Shown here piece by piece: positions 55,797 to 64,000 of a stretch of 64,000 nt of DNA. The notes beneath the pieces are model-generated. The model was given only the letters and a program-made list of their open reading frames with translations, had not been told where the DNA came from and searched no databases. This DNA comes from Gammaproteobacteria bacterium (GTDB taxonomy: Bacteria; Pseudomonadota; Gammaproteobacteria; Steroidobacterales; GCA-2729495): positions 23,565 to 87,564 of the forward strand of contig JANQPY010000010.1 of the NCBI GenBank assembly GCA_028285245.1, written 5' to 3'. The translations under genes were made by a program, and so were the position numbers. How positions within the stretch are numbered: position 1 is the first letter of the stretch; every line of letters starts with the position of its first letter.

Positions 55797-55907
55797 GACC
55801 TGTCGTCACACTGCTCGAGGCCGGCTTCGCCGTGATGTGAGCGACTTACTCATATTGGTCGCGTACCGCGGCTGTTCCGCCGCGCGGATCATGGAATAAT
55901 CCGCCGC

Positions 55908-57482
55908 GTGGAATCCCGTTCGGGCATTCGTAATCTGATGAACCGGATCCGGTCGGGTCCCTCGGCTAACGGTGTCGGCGCAATCCCTGCTAACGATCAG
56001 GACACCTTGGCGGCCGTTGATCTGGGCTCCAACAGCTTTCACATGATTGTCGCCCGGTTTTCCCATGGTCAGCTGACCATCGTGGACAGGCTGCGCGAAA
56101 TGGTGCGCCTCGCTGCAGGGCTGGATGAAAAGTCTGGCCTCGATCCCGATGCGCAAAGCCGCGCGCTGGATTGCCTGGGCCGCTTCGGCCAGCGCGTGCG
56201 GGAGATCCCTGGCGGCCGGGTGCGCGTCGTCGGCACGAACGCACTGCGCAAAGCCCGGCGCGCCAACAAGTTTCTCGAGGAAGCTGAGAGCTTGCTCGGC
56301 CACCCCATTCAGGTGATCTCCGGCATTGAAGAGGCGCGGCTGATTTATCTCGGCGCCAGTCATAGTTTGCCGGCCGTTGGCGGCCCACAACTTTGCGTCG
56401 ATATCGGCGGCGGCAGCACAGAAATTGTGCGCGGAGAGGGCAACGAGCCGCAGGTCATGGAAAGCTTGTATATGGGGTGTGTGAGTATCAGTGAGCGTTG
56501 CTTTGGCAACGGCAAGCTGACGGCCAGGCGCTTCGACAAGGCCCGCACGGCGGTGCGCCTCGAGTTGGAACCGGTGAAGAACCGATTTTTGCAGACACCG
56601 GTCAGTCGTTGTGCGGGCACCTCGGGCACGATAAGGGCCGCTAGCAGCGTATTGGGCAACGGCACTGGTGAGCGGCCAGACATTACCCGCGAAGGTCTCG
56701 GCGAGCTGATCGATACGCTGATCGCGGCGGGTCGTGTGGATAATCTTGACCTGCCAGGCCTGTCGGCTCAACGTCGACCGGTATTCGCGGGGGGGATTGC
56801 GATTCTGGTTGAAGTGATGGATGCGCTGAATATCGAGCGCATGGCCTTCGCGGACGGCGCGCTGCGCGAAGGCATCATCTATGACCTGGTCGGCCGGCTA
56901 ACTGACGAGGATGCACGCGTTCGCTCTGTGCGCGCCATGGCTGGCCGCTTTCAGGTCGATAGCCGCCAGGCAGAACAGGTGGAAGCGCTGGCGGCGAAAC
57001 TTTTTGCCCAGGTAGCGGAGAGCTGGCAGCTGGCCGGCGGCCAGTATCAACAGATCTTGTCGTGGGCGGCCCTGCTGCACGAAATCGGCCTGGATATCGC
57101 GCACGCTCACTATCATCGGCATGGTGCCTACCTGCTGGAGAACGCCGATCTGCCAGGCTTCCCGAATGATGAGCAGCTCATGTTGGCGCGTTTGGTCGCT
57201 ACCCACCGGCGCAGCTTTTCGCGAAAGTCATTTAGCGGGCTGCCGCGCCGGCTAACCAAACCCGCCATGCGCTTGGCCGTGTTGCTGCGCCTGGCGGTGT
57301 TGTTTAACCGCAGCCGTGCTGCTGCCCCCGAGCCGGTGGTAAGCCTCTCGGCGCGCGGATCAAAGCTTCAGCTGCAAATGGATGGTGCGTGGCTTGAGGC
57401 CAATCCGTTAACGGTAGCCGATCTGGAGCGTGAGCAGGCGCACCTGGCGAGCGCGGGTTTTGAGCTGCACGTAGAAGGCTGA
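55908..57482 (+). CDS. ppx: Exopolyphosphatase
   Basis: Removes phosphate from the ends of polyphosphate chains. It has 524 residues, in the range of full-length Ppx with the C-terminal HD-like region. The ASKHA core starts LAAVDLGSNSFHMIVARF; VVGTNALRKARRANKFLEEAE, CVDIGGGSTEIV and CAGTSGTIRAASSVL follow. The C-terminal domain contains AALLHEIGLDIAHAHYHRHGAYLLENADLPGF. The start is GTG at 55908. GppA, which hydrolyses pppGpp, is the close alternative, but the extended C-terminal domain and the convergent ppk favour Ppx. Confidence 0.93.
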   Translation: MESRSGIRNLMNRIRSGPSANGVGAIPANDQDTLAAVDLGSNSFHMIVARFSHGQLTIVDRLREMVRLAAGLDEKSGLDPDAQSRALDCLGRFGQRVREIPGGRVRVVGTNALRKARRANKFLEEAESLLGHPIQVISGIEEARLIYLGASHSLPAVGGPQLCVDIGGGSTEIVRGEGNEPQVMESLYMGCVSISERCFGNGKLTARRFDKARTAVRLELEPVKNRFLQTPVSRCAGTSGTIRAASSVLGNGTGERPDITREGLGELIDTLIAAGRVDNLDLPGLSAQRRPVFAGGIAILVEVMDALNIERMAFADGALREGIIYDLVGRLTDEDARVRSVRAMAGRFQVDSRQAEQVEALAAKLFAQVAESWQLAGGQYQQILSWAALLHEIGLDIAHAHYHRHGAYLLENADLPGFPNDEQLMLARLVATHRRSFSRKSFSGLPRRLTKPAMRLAVLLRLAVLFNRSRAAAPEPVVSLSARGSKLQLQMDGAWLEANPLTVADLEREQAHLASAGFELHVEG

Positions 57483-57494
57483 GCGACTGTGCCG

Positions 57495-59597
57495 TCAGGC
57501 TTGCTCGGCCAGTTGCCCGAGCAGCCGAGTCTGGGCGCAAACTGGTGGGGCGTCACTAGCCTCAGCGAGGCGCTCGTAATTGCCATCGGCTCTGAGCTCC
57601 CAGGCCTGTGCAGTGTCTTCCAGATAGATGTCGAGATCTGCCAGCAGACGTTTCTTGATGTCTGGATCCAGCATTGGAAAAACGGTTTCAACGCGCCTAA
57701 AGAAATTGCGGTCCATCCAGTCAGCACTCGCACAAAAAATCTTCTCTTCACCGTTCGCGTGGAAGTAGTAAATGCGGGTGTGCTCAAGGAACCGGCCAAC
57801 GATCGAACGTACGCGAACATTGTCTGATACACCCGGCATTCCCGGCCGCAGACAGCAAATGCCGCGGACGATCAGATCAACCATCACGCCAGCAGAGGAG
57901 GCTCGATAAAGCGCACGAATGAGCTCTGGTTCGACCAGAGCGTTGAGCTTGGCAACGATGTGTCCGGCGCCGCCTGCATTCACATTGCGAATTTCCTGTT
58001 CCACAAGCTCAAGCACGTCGGCGTGCAGTGAGAAGGGTGACTGTGAGATTCGTCGTAGCGGAGGCGTTTGCATCATGCTGGTGAGCTGCAGAAAAATGTG
58101 GTGGACATCCTCTCCCAGCGCCTGGTCTGCAGTTAGCAGTCCGTAGTCGGTGTACAAACGTGCGGTGCCGGGGTGATAGTTACCCGTGCCCAGGTGAATG
58201 TAACGTTTTAGTTTGCCGTTCTCTCGGCGAACCACCATCGCCATCTTGCAGTGGGTCTTGTAGCCGCGCACGCCATAAACGACATGCGCACCGGCCGCCT
58301 GAAGACGGTTGGCAAGCTCAATATTGGCGGCCTCATCAAAGCGGGCCCGCAGCTCGATGCTTACGGTAACTTCTTTGCCAGCCTGAGCCGCCGCCACCAG
58401 AGACTTGACGATCGGTGAGTCGGGGCCGGTCCGATATAGCGTGATTTTCAGCGCCAGGACCGCAGGATCCTGAGCCGCGCGGCTGATGAACTCCAGCACG
58501 GGTGCGAACGACTCGAACGGGTGGTGCAGAAGCACATCGCGGGCGCTGAGCGCTTCGAAGATATCATCGTTGTTGACCAGCGGTTCGGGCAGGCCCGCGC
58601 TGAACGGCGGGTCACGCAGCGCTGACTTGTTTACCAGGTCATATACCGCCATCAGCCGATTGAGGTTGACCGGTCCTCTCACACGGTAAAGATCCTCAGC
58701 ACCAAGTCCGAACATCTCCAACAGGAAATCGGTCAGCTCCGTTGGGCACTCGTGATCAATCTCCAGGCGCACGGCGGCCCCGTAGCGGCTGGCAATGAGT
58801 TCGCCTTCCAGAGCGCGCATCAAGTCGTCGACTTCCTCTTCATCGACGTACAGATCGCTATTGCGGGTTACGCGAAACTGGTAGCAGCCGGTGATCTCCA
58901 TGCCGGTAAACAGTTCTTCCAGGAAGGCATGAATAATCGACGAGAGAAACACATAGTCGTTCGGGCCGGTATCGGGCAGGTCCGGCGAGAGCTTGATCAG
59001 CCGCGGCAGCGAGCGGGGCGCTTGCACGATTGCTTTGCTACAGGGGCGCCCAAACGCGTGCACACCCTCAAGTCCTACAATGAAGTTCAGGCTCTTGTTG
59101 AGAATCCGCGGAAACGGCCGCGCCGGATCCAGGGTTACCGGACTAAGTACGGGCTCAATTTCAGTCTGAAAGTGGTGGCGTAACCATTCCAGCTGCGCTG
59201 GCGTCCATCGCGTTCGGCGGACAAAGCGAATGCCCTCTTGCTCCATGGCTGGAATCAGCTCGTCGTTCAGCAGGTGGTATTGCTCGCTGACGAGGTCGTG
59301 TGTCCGGCTACTGATTTCCGACAGCACCTCCTGCGGGGGCAGCATGTCAGGACCTGCGGGCGCTGAGCCCAGTTCCAAGCGCTGCTTGAGTCCGCTAACC
59401 CGAATCTCAAAAAATTCGTCGAGATTCGTCGAGACAATGCACAGAAACTTCAGGCGCTCAAGCAGCGGCGTCGATTGATTGGCAGCCTGAAACAGCACGC
59501 GCCGGTTGAACTCCAGCGCGCTGAGTTCCCGGTTCAGGTAGTAGTCGGGCAGTTTGAGGTTTACGGTGTCCACATGAGTGTCCGCGTTGGGATTCAC
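57495..59597 (-). CDS. ppk1: Polyphosphate kinase 1
   Basis: Makes polyphosphate from ATP at the membrane; 700 residues, full length. Catalytic His are expected at 449 (RGYKTHCKMAM, the phosphorylated residue) and 468 (RYIHLGTGNYH). Both are present, with the TARLYTDYGLLTADQAL block and RNFFRRVETVFPM. The start is GTG at 59597; GTG at 59573 is possible. It ends 12 bases from the ppx stop, tail to tail. About 54 bases separate its start from the anmK stop on the same strand. I looked for a Pho box upstream and found only a half-site. Confidence 0.96.
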   Translation of the reverse strand: MNPNADTHVDTVNLKLPDYYLNRELSALEFNRRVLFQAANQSTPLLERLKFLCIVSTNLDEFFEIRVSGLKQRLELGSAPAGPDMLPPQEVLSEISSRTHDLVSEQYHLLNDELIPAMEQEGIRFVRRTRWTPAQLEWLRHHFQTEIEPVLSPVTLDPARPFPRILNKSLNFIVGLEGVHAFGRPCSKAIVQAPRSLPRLIKLSPDLPDTGPNDYVFLSSIIHAFLEELFTGMEITGCYQFRVTRNSDLYVDEEEVDDLMRALEGELIASRYGAAVRLEIDHECPTELTDFLLEMFGLGAEDLYRVRGPVNLNRLMAVYDLVNKSALRDPPFSAGLPEPLVNNDDIFEALSARDVLLHHPFESFAPVLEFISRAAQDPAVLALKITLYRTGPDSPIVKSLVAAAQAGKEVTVSIELRARFDEAANIELANRLQAAGAHVVYGVRGYKTHCKMAMVVRRENGKLKRYIHLGTGNYHPGTARLYTDYGLLTADQALGEDVHHIFLQLTSMMQTPPLRRISQSPFSLHADVLELVEQEIRNVNAGGAGHIVAKLNALVEPELIRALYRASSAGVMVDLIVRGICCLRPGMPGVSDNVRVRSIVGRFLEHTRIYYFHANGEEKIFCASADWMDRNFFRRVETVFPMLDPDIKKRLLADLDIYLEDTAQAWELRADGNYERLAEASDAPPVCAQTRLLGQLAEQA

Positions 59598-59651
59598 TCA
59601 ATATAGCAAGCCGTCAATTCTTGAATGTTACGGCAATCACAGTTGTCATAA

Positions 59652-60806
59652 TCATCGGCCGGGCGGCAGAAAAACACCCCCTAGTGGAATTCCGGATGAC
59701 GCTCCCGTGACAGACGGCGCGTTGCTGCAGCGCTCCGCGAGCCGTTCTCTGGCCAGCCAGGCGAACGCGCAGGCCTCCATCCAGTCAGCCGGCATGCCGA
59801 GTTCATCTGATGGGGTTACCTCCGCCGGTGCGAGGCGCCTGCGCATCCGACCCAGCAAATCGTGATTCCTGGCGCCGCCGCCGCATACGGCAACCAGCTC
59901 AGCGGGCCCGGTCGCTGCGATGGCGTCGGCCACCGTCGCGGCGGTCAGTTCAGCCAGGGTCGCCTGCACGTCGGGAGGAGGCAGCTTATCCAGGGTGGCC
60001 AGGCGCGCGTCTAACCAGCCGGCATTGAAGTACTCGCGTCCCGTGCTCTTGGGAGGCGGGTTGGCGAAGTAGTCATCTTCGAGCAAGACCTCAAGTAGCT
60101 CCGGGTTGACGGTACCGCTGCTTGCCCACTGGCCGCGGTCGTCGATAACGCCCGCGTTGTGTCGGGCGTACCAGAGATCCAGCAGCGTATTGGCGGGCCC
60201 GGTATCGAAACCCAGCTCGGCGCCGGCAGCCGTCAGGCGTGTGATATTGGCGATGCCGCCGAGGTTCAGCACGACGCTTGCGCTGGTCTGGTCGCCGAAT
60301 AGCCAGGCATGAAACCCGGAGGCGAGTGGCGCACCTTCGCCGCCCAGCGCCATGTCCGCGTTCCGAAACCCGCCGACGGTTGTGATCCCGGTAAGTGCTG
60401 CAACCCTCGCCGGGTCACCAATCTGAATTGAGAACCCGCCGTCGTTTGGCGGGGCGTGATAAAGGGTTTGTCCGTGGCTGCCGATCGCAAGCAGCGGTGA
60501 GCTGTCGTTTTGGTTGGCTAACCTGAGCGCCGCATCGGCAAATGCGCTTGCAACGGCGGCATCCAGGGCGCCGAGCCTGGCCGGATCCACAGCTGACGGA
60601 TCTTCAATGGCCGACTGCAGTGACTCGGTCAGTTCAGCGGGGTAAGGGATGCACTCGGCGCTGTGCACATGGCAACGACGCTCTTCAAAGCTCACCAGCA
60701 CGGCATCAATGCCGTCCATGCTGGTGCCAGAAATCAGGCCAATAAAGCGATCTTCACTCTGGGGAGTCCGGCCCAAGGGAGCCTCAGCTCGGCGGTCGGA
60801 TTGCAT
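59652..60806 (-). CDS. anmK: Anhydro-N-acetylmuramic acid kinase
   Basis: Phosphorylates anhydro-MurNAc while opening its ring, feeding cell-wall sugar back into metabolism. At 384 residues it is full length. It shows the ASKHA start FIGLISGTSMDGIDAVLVSFE, AIGSHGQTLYHAPP, LNLGGIANIT, GFDTGPANTLLD and a Gly-rich CGGGARNHDLLGRM loop. Its first 23 bases overlap the end of the M23 endopeptidase gene, so the pair is coupled. In many Gammaproteobacteria the order is tyrS-M23-anmK, as here. It supplies the pathway together with AmpD, encoded 13 kb away. Confidence 0.95.
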   Translation of the reverse strand: MQSDRRAEAPLGRTPQSEDRFIGLISGTSMDGIDAVLVSFEERRCHVHSAECIPYPAELTESLQSAIEDPSAVDPARLGALDAAVASAFADAALRLANQNDSSPLLAIGSHGQTLYHAPPNDGGFSIQIGDPARVAALTGITTVGGFRNADMALGGEGAPLASGFHAWLFGDQTSASVVLNLGGIANITRLTAAGAELGFDTGPANTLLDLWYARHNAGVIDDRGQWASSGTVNPELLEVLLEDDYFANPPPKSTGREYFNAGWLDARLATLDKLPPPDVQATLAELTAATVADAIAATGPAELVAVCGGGARNHDLLGRMRRRLAPAEVTPSDELGMPADWMEACAFAWLARERLAERCSNAPSVTGASSGIPLGGVFLPPGR

Positions 60807-62223
60807 CTGCTGCCATCAGGGGGCGCTGATCTTGCAGCTGTTGCAGCAGGTCCGCGGCGGCTGCCTGGAAATCGGCCAGGTAGGCGCTGTCGATTGGAGC
60901 TGCATCGGGAAGCTTTACCGTGCGGGGGTTCTTATGCACACCGTTGATGCGGTACTCGTAGTGCAAATGTGGCCCGGTGGCCAGTCCGGTAGAACCGACG
61001 TAGCCGATGGTTTGGCCCTGTCGGACGCGGCTGCCGCTCCGGGCTTTGCCGAATTTTGAAAGATGCGCGTAAAGCGTGTCGATGTTGCCGCCGTGCTGAA
61101 CTATCACGGTGTTGCCATAGCCACCCTTGCGGCCGCGGAAAATGACTTTGCCATCCCCGGCTGCCTTGACTGGCGTGCCGGTTGGTGCGGCGTAATCGAC
61201 TCCCCGATGCGCGCGGATGGTGTTCAGCACCGGATGGCGCCTGCGCAGATTAAAGTTGGAGCTGACCCGCGAGAACGAGAGTGGGGCGCGCAGAAAGGCC
61301 TTGCGCAAACTCTTGCCCTCTGGTGTGTAGTAGTCAACGCGGCCGCTGGCATCAGCGAAGCGGACCGCCCGGAACACGTCGCCCCGATTGGTGAACTCCG
61401 CCGCAAGAATCGTGCCCTCACCCAGCCGTTCGCCATCCCGCCAGAGTTCCTCATAGATGAGGCGAAATTGATCCCCGCGGCGAATGTCGAGCACGAAGTC
61501 GATGTCCCACGCAAAAATGCCCGCGAGGTTCATGATGGTCCGGTCGCTGACGCCGGCCTCAGCCGCAGCCAGGAACAGGGAGCTGTTGATGGTGCCTGAC
61601 GCCATGGCGGTGCGCCGGTCTAGCGGGCGCACAACGAGTTCAGCGGAGAACACTTCGCCCTCGCGGGTCACGGCCAGCGATTCGGTCAGGCTAACGGGTC
61701 GGGCCAGTCGGAGGAGCGAGCCATCATCGTGCAGCACCTCGATGTCGTCGCCGGGCTTGATGAGACGCAGGTGTTTCCGCGCCAGCTCCAGCTCCATGAT
61801 GTTGGCGAGGTCGGTGCGGTTAAGCCCGTGGCGTTTAAATAGCCGGTCCAGGCTGTCCCCGCGCTTGACCGTGAGGCTCAGAGGTTCACCGAGACCCTGA
61901 GTTTTAGGCATGGTCGCTGCCGCAGTTTGCTCTGCCTTTGCCTCGGTCGGGCGTCCGGCTGACGCGCTTCCCGTGTCCCGGGTCGCTGCCTGCGCGGATT
62001 CCCCCGACCGCGGTGGGTTTGTTGACGCCGAGGCTGCCGGCTGAATTTCGGGCGCTTCTGTGTCAGCCCGGTCAGCCGGCCCGAGGATGCTGAAAGTCAG
62101 CAGCGCGAGCCCTAATCCGGTCGCAAACCACATTAGTTGAGGGCCTCGCGCTGGTTTGCCCTCAGCAGCTGGCTTGTAGTCGGTAAATCCCGGATGCGGC
62201 GTGCTCAAGAGACGCGACTCCAT
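60784..62223 (-). CDS. mepM: M23-family peptidoglycan DD-endopeptidase (MepM-like)
   Basis: Membrane-anchored endopeptidase of 479 residues that cuts cross-links to let the wall grow. It starts at the ATG 62223; the frame to 62442 overlaps the divergent tyrS region and lacks support. A cytoplasmic N-terminus of about 30 residues and one helix (about 31-48) precede a disordered Ala/Thr-rich linker (50-110). An OapA/LysM-like domain (LTVKRGDSLDRLFKRHGL, 117-165) follows. The LytM domain has His339, Asp343 (HRGVDYAAP), His419 and His421 (GPHLHYEY). All zinc residues are present. Coupled to anmK by overlap. Confidence 0.95.
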   Translation of the reverse strand: MESRLLSTPHPGFTDYKPAAEGKPARGPQLMWFATGLGLALLTFSILGPADRADTEAPEIQPAASASTNPPRSGESAQAATRDTGSASAGRPTEAKAEQTAAATMPKTQGLGEPLSLTVKRGDSLDRLFKRHGLNRTDLANIMELELARKHLRLIKPGDDIEVLHDDGSLLRLARPVSLTESLAVTREGEVFSAELVVRPLDRRTAMASGTINSSLFLAAAEAGVSDRTIMNLAGIFAWDIDFVLDIRRGDQFRLIYEELWRDGERLGEGTILAAEFTNRGDVFRAVRFADASGRVDYYTPEGKSLRKAFLRAPLSFSRVSSNFNLRRRHPVLNTIRAHRGVDYAAPTGTPVKAAGDGKVIFRGRKGGYGNTVIVQHGGNIDTLYAHLSKFGKARSGSRVRQGQTIGYVGSTGLATGPHLHYEYRINGVHKNPRTVKLPDAAPIDSAYLADFQAAAADLLQQLQDQRPLMAADAIRPPS

Positions 62224-62450
62224 TGATTTGTTGCCGGTGCGCCCCGTGTGCCCGGCAAAGAACAGACAACCCGATTCACCGGCCGGCCGACACCCCATGG
62301 GTTCCCTAGTCGGATGGCCAGTGCGCGGCTGATTATCAGGGCGGTCAGAATGCCGGGTCAACAAACGCGGGCGGTTTTGAGAAACTCGTCCTGTGGGCTG
62401 CAGAATTCGGTATTCTCGGCGCCGCGCAGGCTTAGGGCACAAGCATCGAT

Positions 62451-63644
62451 ATGGTTGCGGATCAGCTGGCGGAAATTGGCCGCGGTGCCGAGGAGATCCT
62501 GGTCGAGAGTGAGCTACGCGAGCGCCTGGCGTCGGGCCAGCCGCTGCGTGTAAAGGCCGGTTTCGACCCCACTGCTCCCGACCTGCACCTCGGGCACACA
62601 GTGCTCATAAATAAGCTGAGGCATTTTCAGGACCTGGGCCATCAGGTCTTGTTCTTGATTGGCGACTTCACCGGCCTGATCGGTGATCCCAGCGGGCGCA
62701 ACGCCACGCGCCCAGCCCTGACCGAGGCTGAGATCAAGGCGAATGCAGAGACCTACGCCGAGCAGATTTTCAAGATTCTCGACCCGGAGCGGACCGAGAT
62801 CTGTTTCAACTCTGCCTGGATGGGAGGGATGTCCGCGGCCGATCTGATTGGGCTGGCGTCTCGGCATACCGTGGCCCGCATGCTGGAGCGCGACGATTTT
62901 TCCAAGCGCTATAAGTCTGGCCGTCCCATCGCTGTCCATGAGTTCCTTTACCCCCTGGTGCAGGGTTACGACTCCGTCGCGCTGCGCGCAGACGTTGAGT
63001 TGGGCGGCACGGATCAGAAGTTCAACCTGCTGGTTGGCCGGGCTTTACAGCAGAGCTATGGGCAGACGCCGCAGGTGGTGCTGACTATGCCGCTGCTGGA
63101 GGGACTGGATGGCATTCAGAAAATGTCCAAGTCGCTCGATAACTACGTAGGTATTAATGAGCCACCGGCCGACATGTTCGGCAAACTGATGTCGATCTCG
63201 GACGATCTCATGTGGCGCTACTTTGAGCTGCTTAGTTTCAGGCCGCTTAGCGAGATCGAGCGCTTGCGGCAGCAGGTTGCGCAGGGCACCAACCCGCGCG
63301 ATATCAAGTTTGAGCTCGCGATGGAGCTGGTCGACCGGTTTCACGGCGCCGGCGCTGGCCAACGGGCAATGGATGGTTTTGTCAGGCAGTTTGCTGAACA
63401 CGAGACACCCGACGATATCGACGAGTTCGAGTTTGAGGCCCCGGAGGGTCGCCTGGGCATTGCCAACCTGCTGCGTCAGGCCAGGCTGGTCTCGAGCAAT
63501 TCCGAGGCCTTTCGGATGATTGATCAGGGCGCAGTGCGGATCGATGGGGAACGGGTGGCCGATCGAGGCCTCGAACTGGCCTCCGGGACCACACATATCT
63601 ATCAGGTTGGCCGGCGCCGATTTGCCCGGGTGACGCTGGCCTGA
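62451..63644 (+). CDS. tyrS: Tyrosyl-tRNA synthetase (TyrZ-type)
   Basis: Charges tRNA-Tyr; class I synthetase of 397 residues. The ATP-binding HIGH-type motif is HLGH (46-49) within [22 protein letters not shown] is at 224-228 ([13 protein letters not shown]). The C-terminal S4 RNA-binding domain (about 335-397) ends in the usual beta strands ([14 protein letters not shown]). The spacing and sequence fit the TyrRZ clade that many Gammaproteobacteria use instead of the E. coli-type enzyme. It is divergent from the M23 gene, 227 bases apart, and lies upstream of an rRNA operon. A GC-rich palindrome (about 63650-63660) follows without a T-run. Confidence 0.96.
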   Translation: MVADQLAEIGRGAEEILVESELRERLASGQPLRVKAGFDPTAPDLHLGHTVLINKLRHFQDLGHQVLFLIGDFTGLIGDPSGRNATRPALTEAEIKANAETYAEQIFKILDPERTEICFNSAWMGGMSAADLIGLASRHTVARMLERDDFSKRYKSGRPIAVHEFLYPLVQGYDSVALRADVELGGTDQKFNLLVGRALQQSYGQTPQVVLTMPLLEGLDGIQKMSKSLDNYVGINEPPADMFGKLMSISDDLMWRYFELLSFRPLSEIERLRQQVAQGTNPRDIKFELAMELVDRFHGAGAGQRAMDGFVRQFAEHETPDDIDEFEFEAPEGRLGIANLLRQARLVSSNSEAFRMIDQGAVRIDGERVADRGLELASGTTHIYQVGRRRFARVTLA

Positions 63645-63697
63645 ACGGGCTCCCCCGGGGGTTGCTCAGCGCAGATAATTTTCCCGTCTCCGGGGTA

Positions 63698-63725
63698 TTG
63701 CTCTCCCCCAATTCATCTGTACAAT
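63698..63725 (+). promoter_or_regulatory. Candidate rRNA operon promoter
   Basis: TTGCTC (63698-63703), 16 bases, TACAAT (63720-63725). This is a moderate sigma-70 match. A GC-rich discriminator (GTCGGTCTGCCCG) follows, as in growth-rate-controlled rRNA promoters. A GATAAT at 63674-63679 could be a second -10 but has no convincing -35. Confidence 0.5.
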
Positions 63726-63734
63726 TGTCGGTCT

Positions 63735-63764
63735 GCCCGCGATTCGCGGGCTCGTTCTTTAACA
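63735..63764 (+). promoter_or_regulatory. rRNA antitermination leader: boxB-like hairpin and boxA
   Basis: GCCCGCG (63735-63741), ATT, CGCGGGC (63745-63751) form a tight hairpin in boxB position. GTTCTTTAACA at 63754-63764 differs from the boxA consensus GCTCTTTAACA at one base. The order boxB-boxA before 16S rRNA is that of the Nus-dependent antitermination leader. Confidence 0.85.
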
Positions 63765-63900
63765 AGCAGGAAACAGGTAATTTGTGTGGGCGCTCGCGTC
63801 ACATGGCGGTTTGTCATGGCCCGATGCGAGTGACCAAACTATCCCGTTACTTTTACGAGTAACAATAGCTTTGGGATCTCGCTCTTTCGTTTGTAGCTAT

Positions 63901-64000
63901 AAACTGAAGAGTTTGATCCTGGCTCAGATTGAACGCTGGCGGCATGCCTAACACATGCAAGTCGAACGGTAACGCGAGGAGCTTGCTCCTTGGCGACGAG
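63901..64000 (+). rRNA. rrs: 16S ribosomal RNA, 5' end (runs off the window)
   Basis: The 5' sequence AAACTGAAGAGTTTGATCCT followed by GGCTCAGATTGAACGCTGGC is the conserved 16S start, on the plus strand. It continues into GGCATGCCTAACACATGCAA and the variable V1 region. A leader of about 135 bases separates it from boxA. The V1 loop (around 63966-63997) with TAACGCGAGGAGCTTGCTCC is gammaproteobacterial in style. The mature 5' end is placed by alignment to the E. coli start and may be off by a few bases. Confidence 0.97.

Noticed and set aside
59598..59660. Possible Pho box before ppk1
   Set aside because: Only one TTGTCAT half-site is visible; the second half-site at the right spacing is missing.

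Overview
The window is a stretch of gammaproteobacterial chromosome, high in GC and very compactly coded. Lipid A/LPS core genes (hldD, waaF, opsX-type, kdkA, lpxL), a Pil-Chp chemosensory cluster, glnE, ampDE and the gene order pyrB-ruvX-yqgE-tonB-gshB-pilG all point to this class. The 100 bases of 16S rRNA at the right edge also look gammaproteobacterial. I infer a lineage outside the Enterobacterales and Pseudomonas, in the broad Xanthomonadales/Steroidobacterales/Woeseiales neighbourhood, but the window cannot fix the family. I see no phage, insertion sequence, CRISPR array or clear horizontally acquired island.

Layout. 1-3.7 kb: dsbD (cut by the window edge) and cutA on the minus strand, then groESL with a promoter carrying both an RpoH-like -35 and a CIRCE operator. 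3.7-13.2 kb: glnE, a CHCC zinc-finger protein, and an LPS inner-core block (hldD, waaF, a Kdo hydroxylase, an OpsX-type heptosyltransferase, the Kdo kinase kdkA, lpxL). 13.3-25.3 kb: htpX and htpG, each behind a near-perfect RpoH promoter, with an AstE-family lipoprotein, an MltD-type transglycosylase, an L,D-transpeptidase, ppnN, small unknown ORFs, a PEBP-family protein, a hydrolase, a TerB protein and a DUF4426 lipoprotein.

25.4-45.6 kb: yggT-proC-yggS, then divergently three PilT/PilU-family ATPases in a row, pyrK-pyrB, ruvX, yqgE, a TonB-like gene, gshB, and pilG-pilH-pilI-pilJ-chpA-chpC. Together these are a retraction-motor set and a chemosensory control system for twitching motility; pilK and chpB homologues are absent. 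45.6-54 kb: rsmE, ampD-ampE, a dispersed vitamin B12 set (btuF, PduO-type adenosyltransferase, btuD, btuC), a TolB-like propeller and a fused chorismate mutase/prephenate dehydrogenase. An AT-rich island near 50.3-50.6 kb has an orphan terminator. 54-64 kb: rppH, a coiled-coil membrane protein, a bactofilin, convergent ppx and ppk1, anmK and an M23 endopeptidase, tyrS, and the start of an rRNA operon with promoter and antitermination leader.

Recurring themes are envelope biogenesis and recycling, heat-shock control (three loci with RpoH-like promoters) and twitching motility. I did not find a convincing wholly new multi-gene system. The best leads are the triple pilus ATPase cassette, the DsbD with a duplicated N-terminal domain, the Kdo hydroxylase/kinase pair, the exported AstE-like lipoprotein, and the AT-rich island with its orphan terminator.
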